DNA of 64,000 bases, taken from positions 199,617-263,616 of the forward strand of contig JBJXEW010000056.1 in the NCBI GenBank assembly GCA_046156035.1, given 5' to 3'. Below are positions 1-8,267 of this stretch, one piece after another. Every line of letters begins with the position of its first letter. Position 1 is the first letter of the stretch. Under the pieces are notes generated by a model. It saw only the letters and a list, made by a program, of their open reading frames with translations. It ran no database searches and had not been told where the DNA came from. This DNA comes from JAEUIX01 sp046156035. Lineage in GTDB: Bacteria; Planctomycetota; Phycisphaerae; Phycisphaerales; UBA1924. Position numbers and translations under genes: made by a program.

Positions 1-339
1 ATGCTCGCCGCGGGTATGAACGTGGCCCTTGGAACCGACTCCATCGTGAACCTCCCACCCGGCTCGGACGACCCGCACACCGGCCGCATCGGCGTCCTCG
101 ACGAGATGCGTTTCCTCCACCAGCGAGACGGCACAGATGCCCGCACGCTGCTGGCGATGGGCACGACCAACGCCGCGCGTGTGCTGGGCCTGTCGCCGGA
201 GCCATTCACGCTCCTGAGCGAACCCGCCAACACCCACTGGCGCGGCGACCGACCCCTCGCCGGTCTCCTCGCCGTCGATTCCCCCTCATCCCCTCATGCC
301 TGGCTTGCTTCAAACGCCCCGCCGCGGGTGCTCGTCTGA
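1..339 (+). CDS. Amidohydrolase-superfamily protein, C-terminal part (5' end outside window)
   Basis: The last 112 residues of a metal-dependent hydrolase of the amidohydrolase superfamily (SsnA/AtzA/deaminase-like). The ATG at base 1 is very probably an internal methionine because the catalytic barrel must lie to the left. The visible GTDS motif near residue 12 carries the Asp that these enzymes use as metal ligand and general base. The segment DARTLLAMGTTNAARVLGL is the usual helix before the closing beta domain. The substrate cannot be inferred from this part. It is followed 58 bp downstream by an unrelated acetyltransferase on the same strand. Confidence 0.75.
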   Translation: MLAAGMNVALGTDSIVNLPPGSDDPHTGRIGVLDEMRFLHQRDGTDARTLLAMGTTNAARVLGLSPEPFTLLSEPANTHWRGDRPLAGLLAVDSPSSPHAWLASNAPPRVLV

Positions 340-397
340 CTTCGTCTTCTCCGTAGCATCACCGCTCGCCATCCCCGCCCTCCACCACGAGCAACCG

Positions 398-976
398 ATG
401 CCCACTCCCACTCCGCCAACCCCGCCCCTGTGGACCTTGCGTCGCTTGCACGCGCTCGATGAGGCCCACATCCAAGCCCTCGCCGATCTCCTGATCGACT
501 GTGTCGAGGGCGGCGCATCCATCAGTTTCATGCTCCCCTTCACGCGCGAGCGTTCCATCGCCTTCTGGCGCACTGTGGCCGCGGGCGTGGCCGCGGGCCA
601 GCGTGCCCTGCTCATCGCCGAAGACTCGCGCGGCACATGCGGCACCGTCCAACTCATCCTCGACCAACCCGAGAATCAGCCGCACCGGGCCGATCTCGCC
701 AAGATGCTCGTCCACAGCCGCGCACGCCGCCAGGGCCTGGGCGAAGCGCTCATGCGTGCCGCCGAAGCCATGGCCCGCGACTGCGGCAAGACGCTGCTGG
801 TGCTGGATGCTGTGACCAACGGCGACGCCGCGCGGCTGTACGAACGCCTCGGCTGGGTGCGCGTGGGCGACATTCCCAACTATGCTCTGTACCCTCAGGG
901 CGGGCTGTGCAGCACGACGTACTACTACCGCGACATCGAGTCAGCGGCCCTGCGACACAGCCCGCACCGTGGGTGA
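398..976 (+). CDS. GNAT-family N-acetyltransferase
   Basis: A 192-residue acetyl-CoA-dependent N-acetyltransferase of the GNAT fold. Residues about 95-125 give the acetyl-CoA binding motif A: AKMLVHSRARRQGLGEALM, with the R-R-x-G-L-G pyrophosphate loop, followed by the motif B region DAARLYERLGWVRVG. The C-terminal SGLCST/GGLCSTTYYYRDI end resembles the GNAT subgroup in which a conserved Tyr precedes the last strand. ATG at 398 is chosen because the in-frame upstream part is low-complexity and lacks a family match. Substrate is unknown; the closest described relatives act on small amines or antibiotics. Confidence 0.8.
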   Translation: MPTPTPPTPPLWTLRRLHALDEAHIQALADLLIDCVEGGASISFMLPFTRERSIAFWRTVAAGVAAGQRALLIAEDSRGTCGTVQLILDQPENQPHRADLAKMLVHSRARRQGLGEALMRAAEAMARDCGKTLLVLDAVTNGDAARLYERLGWVRVGDIPNYALYPQGGLCSTTYYYRDIESAALRHSPHRG

Positions 977-1087
977 GTGGGGGCGAGAATTTTGTTGCAA
1001 ATTGCCCCGGATCGGGCACACTGGTGATGTGCCCGCCGTACCCCTGCCGCCCGGGCGGGATCAACACACTGGCCTGGAGACCGATCG

Positions 1088-2386
1088 ATGTTGACTAAAG
1101 CCCTTCCTGTGCGAGCGATTGGAACGCGGAGTCGTGCCCGCCTGGCCCACTGGTTGGGCGTGCTGGTGGTAGGTACGGCCGGCGCTGGCGCTCGCGCGCA
1201 ACTGATCAAGAACCTCGAGTTCAACACCCCCGGGGCGCTGCCCAGCCACGACCCCGACTTCCGTTACTTTGCCGCGGCCGGCACGGCCGAGAACAGCGTC
1301 TTCAGCGTGGCGGATGGCCTGCTGCGCCAGCGGTTGGTGGGCCGACACGACAACTGCGCATACGACTACGGGTTCGGGCAGGCGGTCTCGCAGGGTAACC
1401 TCGACCCGTCGCGGCCGCTGGTGATGGAGGCCCGGGTGAAGATTCTTCAACTCTCGTGCCCCACGATCCCGGGCACGTTCTTCCAGGCGCTCAACGGCGC
1501 AACCCGCTACCTCGTCGGCTTCCGTCAGGACGGGATCTCGATCAACCGGGGGTCCGGCCCCCCCGAGTTCATCGCGTGCGACGTCTCGCAGTTTCACACC
1601 TACCGCATCGAGTCGCCCGCCTGCAACGCCGAGTATCGGCTGTACATCGACGGCGTGCTGCAACGCGTCGTGGATCCGGTGCTCACCACGGCCAACGGCT
1701 TCAATCTCGTTGCAGGCGAGTTCGACTCCGACTGCGAGGGGGATGCCGATTGGGATTACCTGCGCGTGACCCAGGCCGAGGTGGTGCCCGCGGTCGCGTT
1801 TCTGGCTTCGCCGCAATCGCTCACACTCTGCCCCGGCGAGGCGGCCGCGTTCTGCGCCGCGCCCGGCGGCCTCGGCGCGTTCACCTACCAATGGCAGATC
1901 GCCTCCCCGGGGGAGCCGCTGGTATGGGCGGACCTGAGCGATGGCAACCTGGTGCTTGCACCGGGCCGCGAGCGTGTCGTGACGGGTGCAACGAGTCCGA
2001 TGGTGCAGTTCGGCTTCGGTGGCGCGGACGACGCACAGGACGCGACGGTTCGCCTTGTGCGTTGCGTGGTGTCGGCCTTTTGCGGGAGCAGCCCGAGCGG
2101 AGTCGCCACCTTCACCATCGACACATGCGCGCCCTCCTGTCGCCTGGATTACAACCTCGACACGGTGGTAAATCCCGATGACCTGGGCGACTTCATCACC
2201 GATTACTACACCGCTCCCCCCGTCCCCGGCCCGGGCGGGTTCGCGATTCCGTGCCCGGGCAATGAGGTGCCCTACGACGCGGGGTACAAGGCCGCCTACA
2301 CGCCCGACGGCGCGGGCCAGTGCATCCCGCCCTTCCCCGACAACCTCGGCGACTTCATCACCGACTACTACGGCGTCGGGTGCTGA
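1088..2386 (+). CDS. Exported protein with LamG-like domain and dockerin-like C-terminus
   Basis: A 432-residue secreted protein. The N-terminus has a basic stretch and a hydrophobic core ending at GAGARAQ, a Sec signal peptide. Residues about 40-230 look like a concanavalin/LamG-type beta sandwich (RYLVGFRQDGISIN, YRLYIDGVLQR). An Ig/PKD-like segment with CPGEAAAFC follows. The C-terminus (about 350-432) has DYNLDTVVNPDDLGDFITDY and a second NLGDFITDYY, a dockerin-like calcium loop (D-x-N-x-D) typical of surface proteins of Phycisphaerae. Probably a surface or extracellular protein; no enzymatic motif is visible. Confidence 0.75.
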   Translation: MLTKALPVRAIGTRSRARLAHWLGVLVVGTAGAGARAQLIKNLEFNTPGALPSHDPDFRYFAAAGTAENSVFSVADGLLRQRLVGRHDNCAYDYGFGQAVSQGNLDPSRPLVMEARVKILQLSCPTIPGTFFQALNGATRYLVGFRQDGISINRGSGPPEFIACDVSQFHTYRIESPACNAEYRLYIDGVLQRVVDPVLTTANGFNLVAGEFDSDCEGDADWDYLRVTQAEVVPAVAFLASPQSLTLCPGEAAAFCAAPGGLGAFTYQWQIASPGEPLVWADLSDGNLVLAPGRERVVTGATSPMVQFGFGGADDAQDATVRLVRCVVSAFCGSSPSGVATFTIDTCAPSCRLDYNLDTVVNPDDLGDFITDYYTAPPVPGPGGFAIPCPGNEVPYDAGYKAAYTPDGAGQCIPPFPDNLGDFITDYYGVGC

Positions 2387-2433
2387 GGTCGATGCCGCCA
2401 TGTTCTTCGCGGCGCAGTCGCGGGGGTCAATAG

Positions 2434-2500
2434 CCGTGGGCCGCGGCGAAGCCGCGCCCACGGGGAGGGCGTGCCCTTGCCCTGCACCGCGCAGCGGTGC
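2434..2500. repeat. Two adjacent strong hairpins downstream of the dockerin-like gene
   Basis: 2434-2463 folds as CCGTGGG, bulged C, CGCGGC, loop GAA, GCCGCG, CCCACGG. 2484-2500 folds as GCACCGC, loop GCA, GCGGTGC. There is no T-run after either, so they are not canonical intrinsic terminators but may act as 3'-end stabilisers or be members of a dispersed palindrome family. They lie between the dockerin-like gene and the next acetyltransferase. Confidence 0.5.
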
Positions 2501-2533
2501 GGCTGATTCCGCCGTGCCCATGTACGATTCCCC

Positions 2534-3088
2534 ATGCGCATCCGCCCCTTCGAGCACCGCGACATCGCCCCCGCCTGCCGTCTCACCAACCACTTCATTG
2601 CTCACACCGCCATCCACTTCGGCACCACCCTCCTCTCCGATGCCGACTTCGCGGCCACCTGGCCCAGTGCCGCGCCCGCGCGCGCTCCCAGCACACCCAC
2701 ACCTGCGCAGCTCACCGCCCTGCCCGCCTCCGCCTGGCAACCCCACTTCCCCTGGCTCACCGCCGAACTCGACGGCACCTTCGCGGGCTACGCCAAGAGC
2801 GGCACGTGGCGGGCGCGAGACGCCTACGCACGCACCAGCGAGGTCACGGTGTACGTCGATCCGGCCTTCCACCGCAAGGGCATCGGCCGCGCCCTGTACA
2901 TCGAACTCTTCGCGAGCCTGAAGCGGGCTGGCTTCCACACCGCCATCGGCGGCATCACGCTGCCCAACGCTGGTTCCGTCGCGCTCCACGAGAGTTTGGG
3001 CTTCGTGCATGTGGGCACCTGCCGCGAGGTGGGCAAGAAATTCGACCGCTGGCATGATGTGGGCTTCTGGCAACTCATGCTCACCTGA
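2534..3088 (+). CDS. GNAT acetyltransferase, phosphinothricin/MnaT-like
   Basis: A 184-residue N-acetyltransferase of the phosphinothricin acetyltransferase / YncA (MnaT) group, which acetylates the amino group of phosphinothricin-like or methionine-analogue compounds. The sequence shows the typical start MRIRPFEHRDIAPACRLTNH, the acetyl-CoA loop VYVDPAFHRKGIGRAL at residues about 103-118, and the conserved ending NAGSVALHESLGFVHVG ... FDRWHDVGFWQ. Length matches the family (about 170-190). The ATG at 2534 sits directly at the conserved N-terminus. It is transcribed alone; substrate specificity is an inference from family likeness. Confidence 0.85.
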   Translation: MRIRPFEHRDIAPACRLTNHFIAHTAIHFGTTLLSDADFAATWPSAAPARAPSTPTPAQLTALPASAWQPHFPWLTAELDGTFAGYAKSGTWRARDAYARTSEVTVYVDPAFHRKGIGRALYIELFASLKRAGFHTAIGGITLPNAGSVALHESLGFVHVGTCREVGKKFDRWHDVGFWQLMLT

Positions 3089-3123
3089 CCGCGTCCTCGG
3101 CCCCTTCCACTCGCAAAATCCCC

Positions 3124-3151
3124 TTGCACGCTCGCCCTTTGGTGGTATATT
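3124..3151 (+). promoter_or_regulatory. Putative promoter of the PEP-CTERM-like gene
   Basis: TATATT at 3146-3151 matches five of six bases of a sigma-70 -10 box and is preceded, after 16 bp, by TTGCAC at 3124-3129 as a weak -35. It lies about 68 bp before the ATG at 3219, in an otherwise GC-rich stretch. Assignment rests on sequence resemblance only. Confidence 0.4.
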
Positions 3152-3218
3152 TCCGGGTGCCCCGGCCGCTGGCCCCGGGCCAGCGTGTGGAGCGAATGGT
3201 TTGGAAGGGAGTGGATCA

Positions 3219-3926
3219 ATGCCGCGTTCTTGCAAGCGCCCCGGCGGGCTTCGTTCGGTTGCGTGCCTGCTCGTTGGTGTCGCTGGCGCTCAGGCGGCCT
3301 CCTCCGCGGCCATCGTCCCCCTCCTCAACGACACCGGCATGCCGCTGGCGAATTGGTCTGCCGCGGCGATCAATACCACGGGCGGGTTCGGCTTCTCCGT
3401 GAGCAACCCCGCAGGCGGCGGCAACGGCGGCGCCTACCGCGGCATCACGCACTCCAGCACCGCGGGCTTTGCTCAGGGCACCGTCATCCACACGCACGCT
3501 CTGGGCTGGAATCCATCCACGCAGGGCGCGATCACCACGCTCGACATGCGCGTGGATGTCAACTGCTTCAACGGCGGCACCAGCGCCGCCGTGGGCTTCG
3601 GCCTGGTGGTGGTGCAGGGTGGCAGCGTCTTCTTCGGGCCCACGTTCACGGCTCTCAGCTTCTCCGGCTGGCGGACAGACCTGCAGGCCACGGGCCTCAC
3701 GGCCGCGAGTTTCAACAGCGCGATCGCAACCAACCCTGACTTTACCGCCGGCGGCAGCGCCATCGCCTTCGGCTTCTTCAGCAGCAACGGCACCGCCAGC
3801 GGCGTGCCCATCGCCAGCACCAGCGGCGCAGACAACTTCGCGGTCGTGCTGGATGTGGTGCCCGCGCCCGGCGCGGCCGCGCTGCTGGCCGCCGCGGGCA
3901 TGGTATCGGTGCGTAGGAGGCGCTGA
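3219..3926 (+). CDS. Exported protein with PEP-CTERM-like sorting tail
   Basis: A 235-residue secreted protein. It starts with a basic N-terminus (MPRSCKRPGGLRS) and a hydrophobic signal sequence ending near AQAASSA. The body is rich in Gly, Ser, Thr and Asn, as in exosortase substrates. The last 20-odd residues are VPAPGAAALLAAAGMVSVRRRR: a VPxP motif, hydrophobic helix and Arg cluster, i.e. a PEP-CTERM signal with Ala in place of Glu. ATG 3219 is chosen because GGAAGGGA lies about 9 bp upstream. A second gene with the same tail type is at 58.1-58.8 kb. Function unknown. Confidence 0.75.
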   Translation: MPRSCKRPGGLRSVACLLVGVAGAQAASSAAIVPLLNDTGMPLANWSAAAINTTGGFGFSVSNPAGGGNGGAYRGITHSSTAGFAQGTVIHTHALGWNPSTQGAITTLDMRVDVNCFNGGTSAAVGFGLVVVQGGSVFFGPTFTALSFSGWRTDLQATGLTAASFNSAIATNPDFTAGGSAIAFGFFSSNGTASGVPIASTSGADNFAVVLDVVPAPGAAALLAAAGMVSVRRRR

Positions 3927-3998
3927 TGCGCGTGGCGGCCAATGTCGCCCCGCAACCGACGAGGCTCGCGCCCCACTTTCCGACTCTCCCAACAAAAC

Positions 3999-4028
3999 GC
4001 CCCCACCGAGCCTTCGCCCGGTGGGGGC
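3999..4028. terminator. Bidirectional hairpin, possible terminator between convergent genes
   Basis: Perfect 10-bp stem GCCCCCACCG / CGGTGGGGGC with a 10-nt loop. Read on the minus strand the stem is followed by GTTTTGTT, so it is better as a terminator for transcripts from mraZ; for the plus strand there is no T-run. It lies 72 bp after the plus-strand PEP-CTERM-like gene. Confidence 0.5.
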
Positions 4029-4293
4029 CTGAGTAAGTCAGCGAGAGAGTGCCCCGCGGCCGTCGCGGCGAACCCCATCCCTTCAGCGGTTGCTCGTTCG
4101 GTCGCGTCCCTGCGCCAATCGACACCTCTGGTCTGGAGTGGCCTTGGAGCATGAGTCCTTTCGGTGCTCCCTCGCCTGAAAACCTGCCGACCCGGCCCGC
4201 CGCGTTGCAACACGGCGTGCCGGATCGTGAACTGTGAACTTGTCAATCCGCTGGCCGCGCCGTTTCCGGCGCGCCGTGGTTCGTGTCAATGTC

Positions 4294-4812
4294 TCAGCCG
4301 CCCGCGTGGCCGTTCATCGGTGGCCGCGTGAAGGGTGCCGGGCCGGTAGAAGGGGTAGAGGATGTGGGGCGAGACTTCGCCAACTCGTCGGCCCGCTCTT
4401 GCAGCCGCTTGAACACTTCACGCTGGTCGGCCTCCCATGTGGCCTTGTTTCGAACTTCGAGCCTGTCCATCGCGCCCACCACCACCACCTCTGTGCCCAA
4501 GCCGGTCAGTTCCAGGTGTTTTTTCAGCAACGTCACGCGGCCGGCCGCGTCCATCTCGAGCCGCTCGGCGAAACCGAAGTAGCCGGCCTGCAGTTCGGCC
4601 GTGTTCGCATCGGGCATGAGCGTGGAACCCATGCTGCGCGCGAGTTGGGTGAACTGAGCCTCGGTGTAGAGCCGCAAGAGACCGGTGGGCCACGGGATGC
4701 AGAACCAGGCGTTCCCATCCCGAACAGAATCCCACTGATTTCTGTACTTGGCAGGGATAGCGAGCCGAAGTTTGGAGTCGATCGAGTGCTGGCTGTAGCC
4801 TGTAAAGAGCAC
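4294..4812 (-). CDS. mraZ: Transcriptional regulator MraZ
   Basis: MraZ is a DNA-binding repressor of the AbrB/MazE-type swapped-hairpin fold that normally begins the division and cell wall (dcw) cluster. Here the N-terminal half reads VLFTGYSQHSIDSKLRLAIP, matching the DxKxRxxIP signature, and the second half repeats it as MDAAGRVTLLKKH. The GTG at 4812 is chosen because it gives MLFTGYS like other MraZ proteins and has GGAG nine bases upstream; a TTG at 4827 would add five residues. The 172-aa protein has a Pro-rich tail. No dcw gene follows: the next gene downstream is on the other strand, so this mraZ is detached from its usual operon. Confidence 0.9.
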   Translation of the reverse strand: MLFTGYSQHSIDSKLRLAIPAKYRNQWDSVRDGNAWFCIPWPTGLLRLYTEAQFTQLARSMGSTLMPDANTAELQAGYFGFAERLEMDAAGRVTLLKKHLELTGLGTEVVVVGAMDRLEVRNKATWEADQREVFKRLQERADELAKSRPTSSTPSTGPAPFTRPPMNGHAGG

Positions 4813-4841
4813 TTGAACGGGCTCCAATGGGAAGTCACGGG

Positions 4842-4870
4842 ATTATGCCCCACTTTGCCCCACGATGCAA
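4842..4870 (-). promoter_or_regulatory. mraZ promoter with MraZ-box operator in the spacer
   Basis: Read on the minus strand: TTGCAT (-35), 17 bp, CATAAT (-10). The spacer contains GTGGGGC at 4863-4857 and again at 4853-4847, two copies exactly 10 bp apart. TGGG repeats with a 10-bp period are the known MraZ binding site, so occupancy would block RNA polymerase. The predicted start near 4835 leaves a short leader with the GGAG before GTG 4812. Confidence 0.75.
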
Positions 4871-4885
4871 GCGCACTGCTTGAGT

Positions 4886-4921
4886 TTTTCCATTTGTGGA
4901 AAACTTGGGGAAAGTTTCCCC
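4886..4921. promoter_or_regulatory. Two palindromes upstream of the mraZ promoter
   Basis: TTTTCCA-TTTG-TGGAAAA at 4886-4903 and GGGGAAA-G-TTTCCCC at 4907-4921 lie back to back between the membrane-protein gene and the mraZ promoter. They are AT-richer than the surroundings. They could be a second operator or the 3' end of the upstream transcript; neither is followed by a T-run on the minus strand. Confidence 0.35.
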
Positions 4922-4945
4922 GGCGCTCGGCTTCTATTCGCCTCA

Positions 4946-5314
4946 TCACTTCGCGGGCGTGCTCACGCCCGGCGGCACACGCCCGCGATCGCGCAGTAGG
5001 TGTTCCTTCGCCTTCAGCACGAACAAGAACCCCGCGATGAGGAAGAGCGCCAGCGCCACGCCCAGTGCCACCAGCAGCATCCGCTTCACCACGCGCGGCA
5101 CGCCCTCTCGCGCCTGCGCCTCCCGCACCAGCAGCACCGTCGCATCCGCGGGCACCTGCGCTTCGTCGATCCCTTCAACAACCGGCGCGACGAGGCCTTT
5201 GGATGCGGCGTGCGCCCGTGCCGCGGCTGCATCCGGCGCACGCACAAACCAGATGCGCTCGTGGCCGAGGTACACATCGCGCCCGGTGCAGCGGAAGGTG
5301 ATGGGTTCAGGCAC
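4946..5314 (-). CDS. Small single-span membrane protein, unknown function
   Basis: A 122-residue protein not recognised as a named family. The N-terminal two thirds are soluble (ITFRCTGRDVYLGHERIWFVRAPDAAAARAHA), followed by a basic stretch and one membrane helix at about residues 79-100 (LLVALGVALALFLIAGFLFVL), then a short basic tail. The GTG start lies two bases after the stop of the CoA-transferase gene, suggesting translational coupling. The N-terminal part looks like a small regulatory or binding module that would face the cytoplasm given the positive-inside rule. Confidence 0.6.
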   Translation of the reverse strand: MPEPITFRCTGRDVYLGHERIWFVRAPDAAAARAHAASKGLVAPVVEGIDEAQVPADATVLLVREAQAREGVPRVVKRMLLVALGVALALFLIAGFLFVLKAKEHLLRDRGRVPPGVSTPAK

Positions 5315-5316
5315 GT

Positions 5317-5979
<663 letters not shown>

Positions 5980-6159
5980 GGGGAAGCGTACAAGGCAAAA
6001 TGGCCAAATAGCAAATGGCAAATCGGAGGCACGCGCGAGCGTGCCGTAGATCCGCCGTGGCGGATGGCCAAATGAAGGCAAGAGGTCAGTGCTCCGGGCC
6101 GAGGGCCGAGGTGCTATACGCCCTGGCCTTCTGCGGCTTGCCCATTGCCGCCTGCCTCT

Positions 6160-6190
6160 TGCCCAGTCCCAGTGCCCAGTGCCCAGTCCC
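6160..6190. repeat. Array of 7-bp GCCCAGT units
   Basis: Successive copies of GCCCAGT and near variants just before the hpnC start. Related heptamer arrays recur at 17341-17358, 18576-18605 and 58968-58994, always between genes, so this is a dispersed short-period repeat. Confidence 0.7.
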
Positions 6191-6201
6191 TTCCTCTCTC
6201 T

Positions 6202-7272
6202 ATGCTTCTCGCGCCGATGCCCGACCTGCTCATTCACCCCGACATGACGGTGCTCGAGGCCCTGCGGTGGTACGGCCCCATCACCTCCGGCCCCGTCGTT
6301 TCACCCGAGCAGGCCATTGACTACTGCCGCGGCCTCGCGAACTCGCACTACGAGAACTTCTCCGTTCTCTCTGCCCTCGTGCCCGACGACCTGCGCGATG
6401 ACTTCGCGGCGGTCTACGCCTTCTGCCGCTGGTCAGACGATCTGGGGGATGAGACGGGCCACACGCTCGCGGCGCGGGCCCAGTCCATGGCCCTGCTCAA
6501 CTGGTGGGAGGATCAACTCGACCTGTGCTTTGACGGCCTCGCCGAGCACCCCGTCTTCATCGCTCTCCACCGCGTGATCGACCGGCACGCCGTGCCCAAG
6601 AAGCCCTTCGCCGATCTCATCTCCGCGTTCAAGCAAGACCAGTCGCTGCGCCACTACCAAACGTGGGACCAGGTGCTTGACTATTGCACGCGCAGCGCGA
6701 ACCCCGTGGGCCGCATCGTGCTCCATCTGGGCGGCTATCCGGACACGCCAGAGAACACGCAACGCTATCGTCTGAGCGACGCGACCTGCACGGCCCTGCA
6801 ACTCACCAACTTCTGGCAGGATGTGCGGCGAGACCTGATCGAACGTGACCGGGTTTACATTCCGCTTACGGACGCGGGCCTCACGGTCGCTCAACTGCGA
6901 GACTGGATGCTGCGCGAGTTCGACCCCGATGCCCGCGTCCCCTTCATCCGCGCCATGCACCCGCTGGTGGACAAGACCCGGGCGCTCTTTGATGATGGTC
7001 GCCCCCTGCCCGGCCTGCTCGACGGGCGCATCAGCCCCGTCGTCTGGCTCTTCGGGGCCGGGGGGCGCAGCGTGCTGCGCAGCGTGGAACGCATCGGGTG
7101 CGCTACGCTTTGGCAGCGGCCGCGCCTGTCCAAGTCCACCAAGGTCGGGCTTGTTGCCGGCGCGTGGCTGCGGGCCAAACTCGGCGGGCCGGGTCGGCCC
7201 CTGCCCGGACACGGGCCGACGTCCGCCCTCCCTCCCGCGGCTCCATCGGCGACCACCAGCACTGCGGCGTGA
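6202..7272 (+). CDS. hpnC: Squalene biosynthesis protein HpnC
   Basis: Hydroxysqualene synthase of the HpnCDE route, which converts presqualene diphosphate to hydroxysqualene. It has the trans-isoprenyl synthase fold. NSHYENFSVLS at about residues 48-58 and the first aspartate-rich motif SDDLGDE at 78-84 bind the diphosphate through Mg2+; the second is in NFWQDVRRDLIERDRVYIP near residue 205-225. The 356 residues include a Pro/Ala-rich tail beyond the enzyme core. ATG 6202 is chosen, with an alternative at 6217. Its stop overlaps the GTG of hpnD. Confidence 0.92.
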   Translation: MLLAPMPDLLIHPDMTVLEALRWYGPITSGPVVSPEQAIDYCRGLANSHYENFSVLSALVPDDLRDDFAAVYAFCRWSDDLGDETGHTLAARAQSMALLNWWEDQLDLCFDGLAEHPVFIALHRVIDRHAVPKKPFADLISAFKQDQSLRHYQTWDQVLDYCTRSANPVGRIVLHLGGYPDTPENTQRYRLSDATCTALQLTNFWQDVRRDLIERDRVYIPLTDAGLTVAQLRDWMLREFDPDARVPFIRAMHPLVDKTRALFDDGRPLPGLLDGRISPVVWLFGAGGRSVLRSVERIGCATLWQRPRLSKSTKVGLVAGAWLRAKLGGPGRPLPGHGPTSALPPAAPSATTSTAA

Positions 7273-8267
7273 GCATCAGCGGCATCATCCCGACGACAAC
7301 CACCAGCGAGCGCCGCGCGATGGACGGTGCTGGCTTGGTCGTGCCGACGCTGGCCGGTGTGCCTGCCCCGGTGCTTGACGCCGCGTACGCCAGTTGCCGC
7401 GACATCACCCGTCGAGCCGCGCGCAACTTCTACTACGGCCTCTGCCTCACGCCCGAGCCGCGCCGCTCGGCCGTCTACTCGGTGTACGCGTGGATGCGCG
7501 CGGCGGACGACCAGGTGGACGAGGCCGGCACCATTGGCGAGCGCCGGGCGCGCCTGACCTCGCTCCGCGAGCGCACCGAGCGCGTGCTGGCGGGCGATCT
7601 GCCCGGCCCCGATGCCGAGCCCTTCTGGACGGCCTTCGCCGCGACGCTCGCGAGTTACCCGATCGACCACGCCTTCGTCCTCGCCATGCTTGATGGGCTG
7701 GCCGAAGACCTCGACCACACCGGCTACGCCACGCGCGAAGACCTGGAACGCTACTGCTATCGCGTCGGCTCCACCGTGGGCCTCACCTGCATCGCCATCT
7801 GGGGCTTGCGGCCCGATGCCGACGCCGCGCTCGCAACCGAAAAATCCATCCGGCGCGGCAAAGCCTTCCAACTCACCAACATCCTCCGCGACATTGGCCA
7901 GGACTTTGACGACCTGCCCCGGCGCGTCTATGTGCCCGCCAGCGACCTCGCCGCCAACGGCCTCTCGGCGCCGCAGTTGCGCTCGTGGGCCGAGCCCGAG
8001 CGTTGCCGCGCGTTGGTGCAGGGGCTCAGCGCCCTCGCGCGTGAGCACTACAGGGCCTCGGCGGGCCTGGAAGACCTGATCGACGCCGCTTGCGCTCCCG
8101 CCCTGTGGGGCATGACGCGCATCTACTCCGACCTGCTGCGCATGATCGAGGCCGACCCGGCGAGCGTGGTGAGCCCGCAGCGCGTGCGGCTGTCGTCGGC
8201 CCGCAAGGGCCTCATCGCCCTCTCGGCCGTCATCCGCCAGCGCACGCAGGCGTGGACGGTCTCGTGA
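7269..8267 (+). CDS. hpnD: Presqualene diphosphate synthase HpnD
   Basis: HpnD joins two farnesyl diphosphates head to head into presqualene diphosphate, the first step of the HpnCDE pathway. Motifs: ARNFYYGLCLTP, the aspartate-rich YAWMRAADDQVDE, the substrate block YCYRVGSTVGL and the second Asp motif QLTNILRDIGQDFDDLPRR. Length of 332 aa is slightly above the family norm because of a 17-residue leader. GTG 7269 shares bases with the hpnC stop (GTGA), the same junction as between hpnD and hpnE; ATG 7320 is a possible alternative start. Confidence 0.92.
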   Translation: MSISGIIPTTTTSERRAMDGAGLVVPTLAGVPAPVLDAAYASCRDITRRAARNFYYGLCLTPEPRRSAVYSVYAWMRAADDQVDEAGTIGERRARLTSLRERTERVLAGDLPGPDAEPFWTAFAATLASYPIDHAFVLAMLDGLAEDLDHTGYATREDLERYCYRVGSTVGLTCIAIWGLRPDADAALATEKSIRRGKAFQLTNILRDIGQDFDDLPRRVYVPASDLAANGLSAPQLRSWAEPERCRALVQGLSALAREHYRASAGLEDLIDAACAPALWGMTRIYSDLLRMIEADPASVVSPQRVRLSSARKGLIALSAVIRQRTQAWTVS

